A stretch of DNA of 11,911 bases from Deltaproteobacteria bacterium (GTDB lineage: Bacteria; Desulfobacterota; JADFXK01): contig JADFYA010000010.1 in the NCBI GenBank assembly GCA_015233285.1, forward strand, positions 1 through 11,911. The letters run 5' to 3'. Positions 1 through 6,725 of the stretch are shown here, in pieces; the first letter of the stretch is position 1, and every line of letters starts with the position of its first letter. The notes beneath the pieces are model-generated. The model was not told the DNA's origin and did not search any database. It worked only from the letters and a program-made list of their open reading frames with translations. Made by a program: the position numbers and the translations under genes.

Positions 1-1
1 C

Positions 2-1216
2 ACCATCCCCGAAGCAAATAAAAAAACTAAGGTCCCGTCCCTCACGTTAGCTTCGAGTGTCCGGTTTGGATCGGAGGCCCGAAAATTTCGTCGCCGTTTT
101 TTCCCAACCGCGACTCAAGCCGATTGGAATGACTGGCACTGGCAGATCCAGCACCGGATTACCGGATTGGCCCAGTTGTCTCGTATCATTCGGTTATCCC
201 CAGAGGAGCGGGCGGCTATGGATGGCTCCGGGCAAAGGCTGTCGCTTAACATTACGCCGCAATATCTCAGCCTGGTGGACCCGGATGATCCTGATCAGCC
301 CATTCGCCGTTGTGTCGTCCCGGTGGTCAACGAACATATTGCGGGCCCCGGTGAATCAGATGATCCTTTGAGCGAGGAACGCGATCTGGTTGCCCCGGGA
401 TTGGTCCACCGTTATCCTGACCGTGTCCTTTTCCTGGTTACCGGCTTTTGCTCGACCAACTGCCGTTATTGTACCCGCTCGCGACTGGTTGGCCATGAAC
501 ATGGAACCTCCCGTTACAGCCGGCGGAACCTGGAGAAAGCCTTGGATTACATCGCCGCCACACCTACGGTTCGCGATGTCTTGATTTCGGGCGGTGATCC
601 CCTAACCTTGAGCGATGAACGCCTGGAATGGATCTTAGCCGGGCTGCGACGTATTCGGCATGTAGAAATAATTCGCATTGGGACGAAGGTCCCGGTGGTT
701 CTCCCGCAGCGGATAACCTCAGACCTGGTCAAGATGCTGAAACGGTATCATCCACTCTTTATGAGTATCCATTTTACTCACCCCGAAGAACTGACCCCGG
801 AGACCGGCCGCGCCTGTGAACGGCTGGCTGACGCGGGCATCCCTCTGGGCAGCCAAACTGTTTTGCTGGCGGGGATTAACGATAATGTCGCGACCATGAA
901 AGATCTGGTTCATGCCTTGTTGAAAGTGCGGGTCAGGCCATACTATCTTTATCAGTGTGACCCCATCACCGGATCAGCTCATTTTCGAACGCCCGTATCT
1001 CGAGGGCTGGAAATAATTCAGGGTTTGCGCGGCTACACCTCAGGCTACGCCATTCCAAATTACGTCATTGACGCGCCGGGCGGAGGAGGCAAGATTCCCC
1101 TATGTCCGGATGCCGTAACCGGTCAAGATGGTTGCAATCTGGCCTTGCGAAACTACGTCGGTCAGACTTATTATTATCCGGACACGGCCGGCCGGGTCGC
1201 ATCTGAAATGATTTGA
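2..1216 (+). CDS. kamA: lysine 2,3-aminomutase, KamA family radical SAM/PLP enzyme (5' end outside window)
   Basis: Converts L-lysine to L-beta-lysine using a [4Fe-4S] cluster, S-adenosylmethionine and PLP. The frame is open from the left edge, giving 404 visible residues. No ATG, GTG or TTG lies in frame before a TTG at 167. That TTG is not the real start, because the codons before it encode the family's N-terminal stretch (FFPTATQADWNDWHWQIQHR, about residues 34-53), so the start lies left of the window. Visible residues: radical SAM cysteines C150, C154 and C157 (CSTNCRYC, nt 449-472); SGGDPL at 196-201; QCD with D320; VIDAPGGGGK with D357 and PLP lysine K364. In the clostridial enzyme the two lysine-binding aspartates (D293, D330) are 37 apart and the PLP lysine is 7 further on; both spacings are identical here. 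Glutamate 2,3-aminomutases change those aspartates, so lysine is the best substrate call. The length fits KamA (about 416 aa) rather than the shorter EpmB. ATP-grasp and GNAT genes follow. Confidence 0.93.
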   Translation, partial: TIPEANKKTKVPSLTLASSVRFGSEARKFRRRFFPTATQADWNDWHWQIQHRITGLAQLSRIIRLSPEERAAMDGSGQRLSLNITPQYLSLVDPDDPDQPIRRCVVPVVNEHIAGPGESDDPLSEERDLVAPGLVHRYPDRVLFLVTGFCSTNCRYCTRSRLVGHEHGTSRYSRRNLEKALDYIAATPTVRDVLISGGDPLTLSDERLEWILAGLRRIRHVEIIRIGTKVPVVLPQRITSDLVKMLKRYHPLFMSIHFTHPEELTPETGRACERLADAGIPLGSQTVLLAGINDNVATMKDLVHALLKVRVRPYYLYQCDPITGSAHFRTPVSRGLEIIQGLRGYTSGYAIPNYVIDAPGGGGKIPLCPDAVTGQDGCNLALRNYVGQTYYYPDTAGRVASEMI

Positions 1217-1251
1217 CGGCCAAATACATCAATATTCTTTTGAAATAAAAT

Positions 1252-1293
1252 CAAAGGGCAGGGACCGGCTGAGCTACTGCCCTCGTTTATTTG
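1252..1293 (+). terminator. possible terminator or attenuator hairpin after kamA
   Basis: GGGCAG (1256-1261) pairs with CTGCCC (1277-1282) around a 15-nt loop. It is flanked by AAA on the left and followed by TCGTTTATTT. The T tract is interrupted, so termination may be weak or partial. It lies 40 bp after the kamA stop and 120 bp before the next gene, so it could lower expression of the ligase genes relative to kamA. Confidence 0.35.
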
Positions 1294-1414
1294 TCAGGCA
1301 GGTGAAAACGAACCGGTTGGCTTTCAAACCCGGATTTGTCTCTGTCGAATCGTCCGATGTCGCGTGGGGTCTTGACGGGGTAAGGCATTTCAACCAGGGC
1401 GGGGAGAGGTTTTG

Positions 1415-2422
1415 ATGAATGTCGGACTGACTTATGATCTTCGCCGGGACTACCTGGCCATGGGGTTTGACGAGGAGGAGGTGGCCGAATTCGATAACCC
1501 CGGCACTGTTGATGGACTGGAGCAGGCCCTTCAAGATTTGGGGTACCAGACGGATCGGATCGGCCATCTGCGCGGGTTGGTCGGGAGATTGGCTGCAGGT
1601 GACCGGTGGGATATGGTTTTTAACATTGCCGAAGGATTGGGCGGGTTCGGTCGTGAGTCCCAGATTCCGGCTTTGCTGGAGGCTTACGGGATTCCATACA
1701 CATTCTCCGACCCCCTGACTCTGGCCGTAACTCTCCATAAAGGCATGGCCAAACATATCGTCCGGGACCTGGGTATACCCACGCCTGATTTTGCAGTCGT
1801 GGATTCGGAGGCTGATCTTGACTCTGTTCATTTGCCGTTCCCTCTATTTGCCAAACCCGTGGCCGAAGGCTCCGGGAAAGGGATCTCGACAGCCTCCCGG
1901 ATAGATAATTATCAGGCTCTGGCCGATACTTGCCGCTCTCTCCTGGCCAGGCATAAGCAGCCGGTACTGGTTGAGACTTTTCTTCCCGGCCGGGAATTTA
2001 CCGTCGGGGTGACTGGTCAGGGGAAAACGGCTCAGGTTATCGGGGTAATGGAGATTATTCTGCTTGACACGGCTGAACCCGGCGCTTATTCTTACTACAA
2101 TAAGGAACATAGCAAAGATGATCAAGGCGGCTGGGTGGTAACCTGCAAATCGGTTGATGATGATCAGGCCCGGGAAGCGGGGCGAGTGGCCCTGGCTGCC
2201 TGGACAGGACTGGGGTGCCGGGATGCCGGGCGGGTGGATCTGCGGGCCGATGTGCAGGGGCGGCCAAACTTTATCGAGGTCAATCCTTTGGCCGGCCTTA
2301 ATCCTGACCATTCCGACTTGCCCATCCTCTGCCGGTTGGCCGGCCGGAGCTACCTGAGCCTGATCGCCGGCATCATGGACTCGGCCTTGACTCGGGCTGG
2401 GGTGAGAACCCAATACCGTTGA
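1415..2422 (+). CDS. ATP-grasp ligase, D-Ala-D-Ala ligase-like (ligase 1 of the kamA cluster)
   Basis: This 335-residue cytosolic protein of the D-Ala-D-Ala ligase superfamily would activate a carboxylate as acyl-phosphate with ATP and join it to an amine. ATG 1415 is chosen over TTG 1412 because GGAGAGG (1403-1409) sits 5 nt before it. Domains: N-terminal substrate domain (about 1-105), central and C-terminal ATP-grasp (about 106-320). Visible residues: K147 in LFAKPVAEGSGKG (lysine plus glycine-rich loop), E187 in VETFLPGREF, R273-V-D275, and the Mg-binding E288-V-N290 followed by a HSDLP segment. The N-terminal serine/glutamate signature of housekeeping Ddl (GGxSxEREVS) is absent, which argues against the cell-wall enzyme. 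The second ligase downstream and kamA upstream suggest a role in a dedicated pathway, perhaps using beta-lysine. Substrates are not readable from sequence. Confidence 0.85.
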   Translation: MNVGLTYDLRRDYLAMGFDEEEVAEFDNPGTVDGLEQALQDLGYQTDRIGHLRGLVGRLAAGDRWDMVFNIAEGLGGFGRESQIPALLEAYGIPYTFSDPLTLAVTLHKGMAKHIVRDLGIPTPDFAVVDSEADLDSVHLPFPLFAKPVAEGSGKGISTASRIDNYQALADTCRSLLARHKQPVLVETFLPGREFTVGVTGQGKTAQVIGVMEIILLDTAEPGAYSYYNKEHSKDDQGGWVVTCKSVDDDQAREAGRVALAAWTGLGCRDAGRVDLRADVQGRPNFIEVNPLAGLNPDHSDLPILCRLAGRSYLSLIAGIMDSALTRAGVRTQYR

Positions 2423-2455
2423 AAAAATAAACAGCTTGACCATCTTCGGATGTGA

Positions 2456-2547
2456 TAAGATTCCTTGCTTTGCTCGGAATGACAAATTTACATCGTCCGT
2501 TCGTGTGGTCCACTTTTTTGTCATTTCGAGCGAAGCGAAAAATCTTA
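2456..2547. repeat. MITE-like palindromic element between the two ligase genes
   Basis: Two 28-bp arms (2456-2483 and 2520-2547) are inverted copies matching at 23 of 28 positions, separated by 36 bp. The arms contain GCTCGGAATGAC and GTCATTTCGAGCGAAGCG, a core I recognise from short palindromic repeats scattered in many environmental bacterial genomes. It encodes nothing. It fills most of the 198-bp gap between the ligase genes and could form a large RNA hairpin in a read-through transcript. No clear target-site duplication was found by eye. Confidence 0.7.
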
Positions 2548-2620
2548 ATGTCGCATACTTACTTCAACCTCAGGTTAATGCAGGCTGTTTTTTGATATGG
2601 ATAACCCCGGAGCCAGGTCC

Positions 2621-3601
2621 ATGATTAAGGTTGTCGTGCTGCACGATCAGACCCTTGACGGGGCGGCTCCCGACTTGGCTGATAATCTCCATCAGGCCGT
2701 GGAAATATCCGAGGCCCTAACCCGGTTGGGATACCGGACCGAGAGACTGGCGTTTGGCCGGCGGTTGGCCCATACTGCTCAAGCCTTGCAGCAGCTCCGT
2801 CCCGATGTGGTGTTTAATCTGGTCGAATCGCCCCGCGGCCTGGGCCGGCTGGTTCACGCCGCACCGGCCCTACTCCACAGGTTGGGCCTAGCCTATACCG
2901 GATCCGACGCCAGGGCGATCCTGCTCACCTCCAATAAGCTCCAGGCCAAGAAAAAGATGCATCAGGCCGGGCTCCCGGTTCCCCCGTGGATTACCGAGCC
3001 GGAGTCAGCTACGGTTAGGCCGACCGCGGCCGGGTACATCATAAAATCCGTCTGGGAGCACGCCTCCATCGGGCTTGACGAAAGCTCCATCTGGATAAAC
3101 GGGAAAGCCGAAGGGTTGGATCGTGAGATGGCCGGCAAACGGGATTTGCTGAAGGGAGATTGCTTTGCCGAGGAATACATTGACGGGCGGGAATTCAATA
3201 TATCGCTACTGGCCGGGGACGAGGGGCCGGAAGTGTTGCCGCCGGCGGAAATCGTCTTTGACGGATATCGTCCGGGTCAGGCCCGAATCGTAGGCTATTC
3301 CGCTAAATGGCTGCCGGAAACATTTGAATACAACCATACTAACCGGCGGTATGAGTTCCCGGCCGCTGATTCTGGCTTGCTGGCGGAATTAAATCAACTG
3401 TCTCTTACGTGCTGGTCGCTTTTCCAGATCCGTGGTTGGGCCAGGGTTGATTATAGAGTGGACGCGGCCGGCTGCCCGTGGATTTTAGAGGTCAACACTA
3501 ACCCCTGTCTTTCCTCTGACGCCGGTTTCATGGCTGCCGCGAGTCGAGCCGGGCTGGACATGGGCGCGGTGGTGGCCAGGATTATGATGGACCTGAATTA
3601 A
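2621..3601 (+). CDS. ATP-grasp ligase, D-Ala-D-Ala ligase-like (ligase 2 of the kamA cluster)
   Basis: This 326-residue ATP-grasp protein is only distantly similar to the ligase upstream. ATG 2621 is preferred over ATG 2597 because GGAG (2609-2612) lies 8 nt before it and the protein then starts MIKVVVLHD, like the MNVGLTYD start of ligase 1. Visible residues: K142 in YIIKSVWEHASIGLD, acidic pair E184-E185 before YIDGREF, R275-V-D277, and Mg-binding E290-V-N292 in LEVNTNPCLSSDAGF. The SDAGF ending differs from the HSDLP ending of ligase 1, so the two probably accept different amine partners. It is separated from ligase 1 by a palindromic repeat and from the acetyltransferase gene by only 14 bp. 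A carboxylate-amine ligase role is well supported; the substrates are unknown. Confidence 0.84.
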   Translation: MIKVVVLHDQTLDGAAPDLADNLHQAVEISEALTRLGYRTERLAFGRRLAHTAQALQQLRPDVVFNLVESPRGLGRLVHAAPALLHRLGLAYTGSDARAILLTSNKLQAKKKMHQAGLPVPPWITEPESATVRPTAAGYIIKSVWEHASIGLDESSIWINGKAEGLDREMAGKRDLLKGDCFAEEYIDGREFNISLLAGDEGPEVLPPAEIVFDGYRPGQARIVGYSAKWLPETFEYNHTNRRYEFPAADSGLLAELNQLSLTCWSLFQIRGWARVDYRVDAAGCPWILEVNTNPCLSSDAGFMAAASRAGLDMGAVVARIMMDLN

Positions 3602-3615
3602 GAAGGGCGGCGCCT

Positions 3616-4128
3616 GTGATCATGACCGAGACCCTGAATGGCGACGGATTTAGATGGAGAGATGTGGTCAAGCCAGGTGATCCCGAAAAAGTCCGAACTC
3701 TATGCCGATCGTCAGGGCTGTTTACCCCGGAAGAAGTGCAGGTGGCCGGTGAGCTGGTTGAAGAGCATCTGTTGAAAGGCCCGGTCTGTGGCTACCACTT
3801 TATCTTCGTAGAACAAAGGGACATCATGGTCGGCTATGTTTGTTTTGGGCCCACCCCCCTTACTGTGGCCAGCTATGATATGTACTGGATCGCAGTCGAG
3901 CAGCAGCACCGGTTTCACGGCATCGGTCATGAGATACTGGTCAGGTGCGAACAACTGATCCACCTCAAGGGCGGCCGCCGGATATATGTGGAGACCTCTT
4001 CGCTTCCGTCATATTTGCCCACGCGGAGTTTCTATGAAAAGAATGGCTATAGTTGCGAAGCGTTGCTCAGGGATTTTTACGAGCCGGACAATCATAAGAT
4101 AATTTTCGTCAAGGTCATGGAACCATAA
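3616..4128 (+). CDS. GNAT family N-acetyltransferase
   Basis: This 170-residue protein would transfer an acyl group, usually acetyl, from CoA to a primary amine. Motif A is clear: YDMYWIAVEQQHRFHGIG (88-104), with the pyrophosphate-binding R99-x-x-G102-x-G104. Motif B follows with RIYVETSS and SFYEKNGY (about 122-145). GTG 3616 is preferred because GAAGGG (3602-3607) sits 8 nt before it; ATG 3622 is an alternative two codons later. It begins 14 bp after ligase 2 and is surely co-transcribed with it. The known beta-lysine acetyltransferase AblB, which makes the osmolyte N-epsilon-acetyl-beta-lysine, is also a GNAT but longer (about 270 aa), so this is not a straightforward AblB. Acetylation of a beta-lysine product is inference from context. 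Confidence 0.85.
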   Translation: MIMTETLNGDGFRWRDVVKPGDPEKVRTLCRSSGLFTPEEVQVAGELVEEHLLKGPVCGYHFIFVEQRDIMVGYVCFGPTPLTVASYDMYWIAVEQQHRFHGIGHEILVRCEQLIHLKGGRRIYVETSSLPSYLPTRSFYEKNGYSCEALLRDFYEPDNHKIIFVKVMEP

Positions 4129-4149
4129 GGATGATGAGAGATTTTATTT

Positions 4150-4184
4150 AGTTAGCGGTAATTGACCGGCGGCCTAACTTTTTT
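4150..4184 (+). terminator. rho-independent terminator at end of the kamA-GNAT cluster
   Basis: AGTTAG (4150-4155) pairs with CTAACT (4174-4179), followed at once by a run of T to 4184. It lies 21 bp after the acetyltransferase stop and just before the tRNA promoter. The stem is short and the loop can pair only partly, so the call is moderate. Confidence 0.5.
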
Positions 4185-4185
4185 G

Positions 4186-4214
4186 TTGACTTTGGAACCG
4201 ATTTGCCTTAAAAA
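4186..4214 (+). promoter_or_regulatory. sigma70-type promoter of tRNA-Ser
   Basis: TTGACT (4186-4191) and TAAAAA (4209-4214) are 17 bp apart. Transcription would start near 4221, about 30 nt before the mature tRNA 5' end. Confidence 0.55.
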
Positions 4215-4251
4215 TATCTTTTTAGCCCCGCATACCAAACCAGCTTGACGT

Positions 4252-4343
4252 GGAGAGATGACCGAGAGGCCGAAGGTGCTCGCCTGCTAAGTGAGTGAAT
4301 GGTTAACGCTGTTCCGAGGGTTCGAATCCCTCTCTCTCCGCCA
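4252..4343 (+). tRNA. tRNA-Ser (anticodon GCU)
   Basis: A 92-nt class II tRNA. Acceptor GGAGAGA (4252-4258) pairs with TCTCTCC (4333-4339), followed by G and an encoded CCA (4341-4343). Anticodon stem CTCGC/GTGAG (4279-4283, 4291-4295) encloses loop CTGCTAA with anticodon GCT at 4286-4288, reading AGC and AGU. The T arm is GAGGG-TTCGAAT-CCCTC (4316-4332). The long variable arm between 4296 and 4315 is typical of tRNA-Ser. No terminator is obvious downstream. Confidence 0.96.
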
Positions 4344-4362
4344 CATCAGCACATAAATCCTG

Positions 4363-4633
4363 CTAATCCCGACCTCCGACCGCATACAAATCCCCAATCT
4401 GATGATAAATCAGTGATGACACCACTGACGGATTAATGTAACGGCCCTTGAAATAAATGGGCCCCGTTCTGTCTGTCCCCGAAGATGAAATGCCCCCGAA
4501 AAGTGCATCGGCCCGCCAAAGCTCATCCCCCGGCAATCCTTTCTAAGCCCGTAATTTCGCCGGCCTGATAGAGGACCCGTATAGGTGCTCCGTTCTTGTA
4601 ATAAAGCCATCCCTTTCTGAGATCAAAGAACAA
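4363..4633 (-). pseudogene. decayed small ORF, broken by a frameshift at a G5 run
   Basis: On the - strand a frame opens at TTG 4633, reads DLRKGWLYYKNGAPIRVLYQ and AGEITGLERIAG, then stops at TGA (4523-4525). A one-base shift at the five-G run (4527-4531) joins it to another frame reading GDELWRADALFGG, TGPIYFKGRYINPSVVSSLI and YHQIGDLYAVGGRD, ending at TAG (4363-4365). Joined, they make about 90 residues of protein-like composition with aromatic and charged residues well spread. I do not recognise a family. It begins 20 bp after the tRNA, a common insertion site for mobile DNA, but no attachment repeat was found. The rest of the 4344-4795 gap is AT-rich and holds only the promoter listed separately. 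Confidence 0.35.
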
Positions 4634-4706
4634 CTATATGTATTTTAGTATTAAATAGTGTGTATATCCAACCTATATTTTTTTAATTGGAATTGCGCCT
4701 ATAAAA

Positions 4707-4736
4707 TTGACTCAGCCTTTTGGTTGATGTTATAGA
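4707..4736 (+). promoter_or_regulatory. candidate sigma70 promoter of the first phosphoesterase
   Basis: TTGACT (4707-4712) and TATAGA (4731-4736) are 18 bp apart in an AT-rich stretch, about 55 bp upstream of the gene's start codon. It is the best match in the gap after the tRNA. Confidence 0.45.
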
Positions 4737-4795
4737 TGATCAAATACCGCCCAGAAAGTTATTGATAATCTCTTTTAAGCGAATGGAGGAAGTTG

Positions 4796-6478
4796 ATGAA
4801 TCAACGAAGTTATCGGCACAAACTTACCCTGGGGAGCATGGTGTTTCTTTGCCTGCTGGTTCTGGTCATGGCGCCGCAAATGGTTTTAGGCCAAATACCG
4901 GGACAGAAATGCGCTGCGGACCTAACCTCGGATAATAAACTAACGGTGCATAACGTCGCCGTCTATGACGCGGTCAAGTATGAAGCAAAACATTATTCCG
5001 TGGTATTTAACCTGTATTATAATGAGTCCAAACAAAATTTCGCGGCCAAGGTCATCTCCATTCAAGAATTGCCCCCATCGGCTTACGATGAATTCAAACC
5101 CAGTTACACCTTGCACCTGGTGAGCGATCCCCAGGTAAACGTTTATGCTAGCTTGATGGTGCCCAAAATTTGCTCTGCCGACGGCACCAATTTTATGGCG
5201 ATTTTTCAAATTCCATATCCGGTCGGGCCCACCCAGGGAGTAGAGCTCTTTGATAGTTTTGCCCAAAAAAACGCGGCGGATAACCCCGAGTGGGACTTAG
5301 TCGAGGCTGATTTGCATTATTCGTCTACCGGCGATCCCGTCAGGAAAGGCCCCTACCTGATTTACAATGGGAAAAACACTGCCATGACGGTAACCTGGCA
5401 AACTGCGGCGACCCCCAAAAAGGCGACGATTCAGTGGGGCCCGACCGCCTCTTACGGCTCCGGTCCGATTGAGGTCAAGGAAAGCGGCAACGGCGAAGAT
5501 CAACATCAGTTCTTTTATCCCATCACCGGCTTAACCCCCGGGGCTCAGGTTTACTATCGCGTCACGGTGGATAACTTCAATTATGACCGGGTGTTTACGG
5601 CTGGTCCACCGGACGGCGCCACGGATCTGTCCTTCTATTCCTATGGGGATAGCCGCTCCCTGGTCGGACAACGGGGTGTGGCCCTTAATCAGGTCAACGG
5701 GGCGCTGCTGAATGACATGGCCAAACTCCCCAGTACCCGTCAAACCATGCTGGTCCATTCCGGAGACTACGCCCTGATTGGGACGTGGGAAGATATCTGG
5801 GATTGGGATTTGTTTGGCCCGTCCAAAACCAACACTGAAACCGTATTGGGTAAAATCCCCTGGCTGACCGTATTGGGCAACCATGAAGGCTATATGGGCC
5901 CGGACTTGTTTGTGGATGTACCCCATTTCGGGGATGTGTTTAGAAAATATTTTCCTTACGACCGATACCTGGACCCCAAGCATTTCTATTACTCCACCGA
6001 TTACGGCCCCGGCCATTTTGCCATAGTGGATACCTGGACCTACGACCCATCCATCTGGAATTCGGGGAATCCGAGGATCGATGCCGCCCAGTTGGATTGG
6101 TTAAAACAAGATCTGCAAGCCTCCTCCAAGCCGTGGAAGATCGTCTCCCTCCACTACCCCATTTGGGATTGCCAGACCGATAACCAAGAAATACAAATTG
6201 AATTATGCCCGATTATCGAAAAATCCGGCGTCAAATTGGTTATCCAGGGCCATAATCACTACTATTGCCGGTCCGAGGTTAACGGCGTGACCTACTTAAC
6301 CCTCGGCGGCGGCGGTGCGGAACTTGACAACCCCACCCCCGTCCGTCCTCTTAGTTATGTCAAGGCCTATAAGTCGGCCCATCATTTCGCCCGATGCGAT
6401 ATCAAAGGCGATACCATGGCGGTGACGGTTATTGACGATACAGGAGCCGTCATCGACAGCTTCACGATCAAAAAATAA
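4796..6478 (+). CDS. secreted metallophosphoesterase with purple-acid-phosphatase-like N-terminal domain (copy 1)
   Basis: This 560-residue protein probably hydrolyses phosphate esters outside the cytoplasm. ATG 4796 is chosen over TTG 4793 because GGAGG (4785-4789) is 6 nt before it. A signal peptide is visible: basic start RSYRHK, hydrophobic core about 13-31, likely cleavage after VLG (32). Residues about 38-180 form a domain I do not recognise. About 185-270 is the fibronectin-like PAP N-terminal domain (GPYLIYNGKNTAMTVTWQT to VYYRVTV). About 278-505 is the calcineurin-like metal site: D285 (YGDSR), D324 (SGDY), N362-H363 (GNHE), H453 (SLH), H486 and H488 (GHNH). Motif I lacks the usual DxH or DxG and motif II lacks the purple-acid Tyr (GDxxY), so it is not a canonical purple acid phosphatase. 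A homologue follows in tandem. Phosphate scavenging is a possible role, but no Pho box was recognised. Confidence 0.9.
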   Translation: MNQRSYRHKLTLGSMVFLCLLVLVMAPQMVLGQIPGQKCAADLTSDNKLTVHNVAVYDAVKYEAKHYSVVFNLYYNESKQNFAAKVISIQELPPSAYDEFKPSYTLHLVSDPQVNVYASLMVPKICSADGTNFMAIFQIPYPVGPTQGVELFDSFAQKNAADNPEWDLVEADLHYSSTGDPVRKGPYLIYNGKNTAMTVTWQTAATPKKATIQWGPTASYGSGPIEVKESGNGEDQHQFFYPITGLTPGAQVYYRVTVDNFNYDRVFTAGPPDGATDLSFYSYGDSRSLVGQRGVALNQVNGALLNDMAKLPSTRQTMLVHSGDYALIGTWEDIWDWDLFGPSKTNTETVLGKIPWLTVLGNHEGYMGPDLFVDVPHFGDVFRKYFPYDRYLDPKHFYYSTDYGPGHFAIVDTWTYDPSIWNSGNPRIDAAQLDWLKQDLQASSKPWKIVSLHYPIWDCQTDNQEIQIELCPIIEKSGVKLVIQGHNHYYCRSEVNGVTYLTLGGGGAELDNPTPVRPLSYVKAYKSAHHFARCDIKGDTMAVTVIDDTGAVIDSFTIKK

Positions 6479-6494
6479 CGACGGCCCATCTATC

Positions 6495-6519
6495 CCCGCC
6501 CCGGCACCAATGGGGCGGG
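6495..6519 (+). other. GC-rich hairpin between the two phosphoesterase genes
   Basis: CCCGCCCC (6495-6502) and GGGGCGGG (6512-6519) form a perfect 8-bp stem with a 9-nt loop, 17 bp after the first gene's stop. It is followed by a C run, not T, so it is not a standard terminator. It could stabilise the mRNA 3' end or cause pausing. Confidence 0.45.
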
Positions 6520-6609
6520 CCCCCCTGGAGAAAGCCCAACCCGGAGAAAAAACGAAAGAACGCAGAGTGTAAAAGAATTACTTCGGGTCCGCTCTTTTCT
6601 CTCAAATAG

Positions 6610-6638
6610 TTTTCATGGTCAGGACCTTGAGTTAGATT
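6610..6638 (+). promoter_or_regulatory. weak candidate promoter upstream of second phosphoesterase
   Basis: TTTTCA (6610-6615) and TAGATT (6633-6638) are 17 bp apart, each matching 4 of 6 consensus bases, about 25 bp before the gene's ATG pair. It is weak and could be chance in an AT-rich gap. Confidence 0.22.
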
Positions 6639-6653
6639 TTTTGACTAAAATCG

Positions 6654-6680
6654 AAGGAGAACATGATGGGCCATCGCTGA
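6654..6680 (+). other. ribosome binding site and start of copy 2 interrupted by in-frame TGA
   Basis: AAGGAG (6654-6659) lies 6 nt before ATG 6666 and 3 nt before ATG 6663, the best translation start in the gap. From ATG 6663 the frame reads M-M-G-H-R and then TGA (6678-6680). After the TGA the same frame goes on as LVKITCNFLSCLLTLVLLTG, the hydrophobic core of a signal peptide, into the phosphoesterase. The TGA therefore interrupts the natural N-terminus. Genes nearby use TGA as a normal stop, so recoding is unlikely. Confidence 0.75.
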
Positions 6681-6725
6681 CTGGTTAAAATCACATGCAA
6701 TTTCCTGAGTTGTCTGCTGACGCTG

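Noticed and set aside
1256..1282. The - strand reads GGGCAGTAGCTCAGCCGG, resembling the 5' part of a tRNA.
   Set aside because: Only six bases precede TAGCTCAG, the D stem GCTC has no matching GAGC, and no anticodon or T arm follows. The hairpin explains the sequence better.
6678..6680. TGA as selenocysteine or as a recoded sense codon.
   Set aside because: kamA and ligase 1 in the same window end at TGA, the position is in a signal peptide n-region, and no suitable downstream hairpin was seen.
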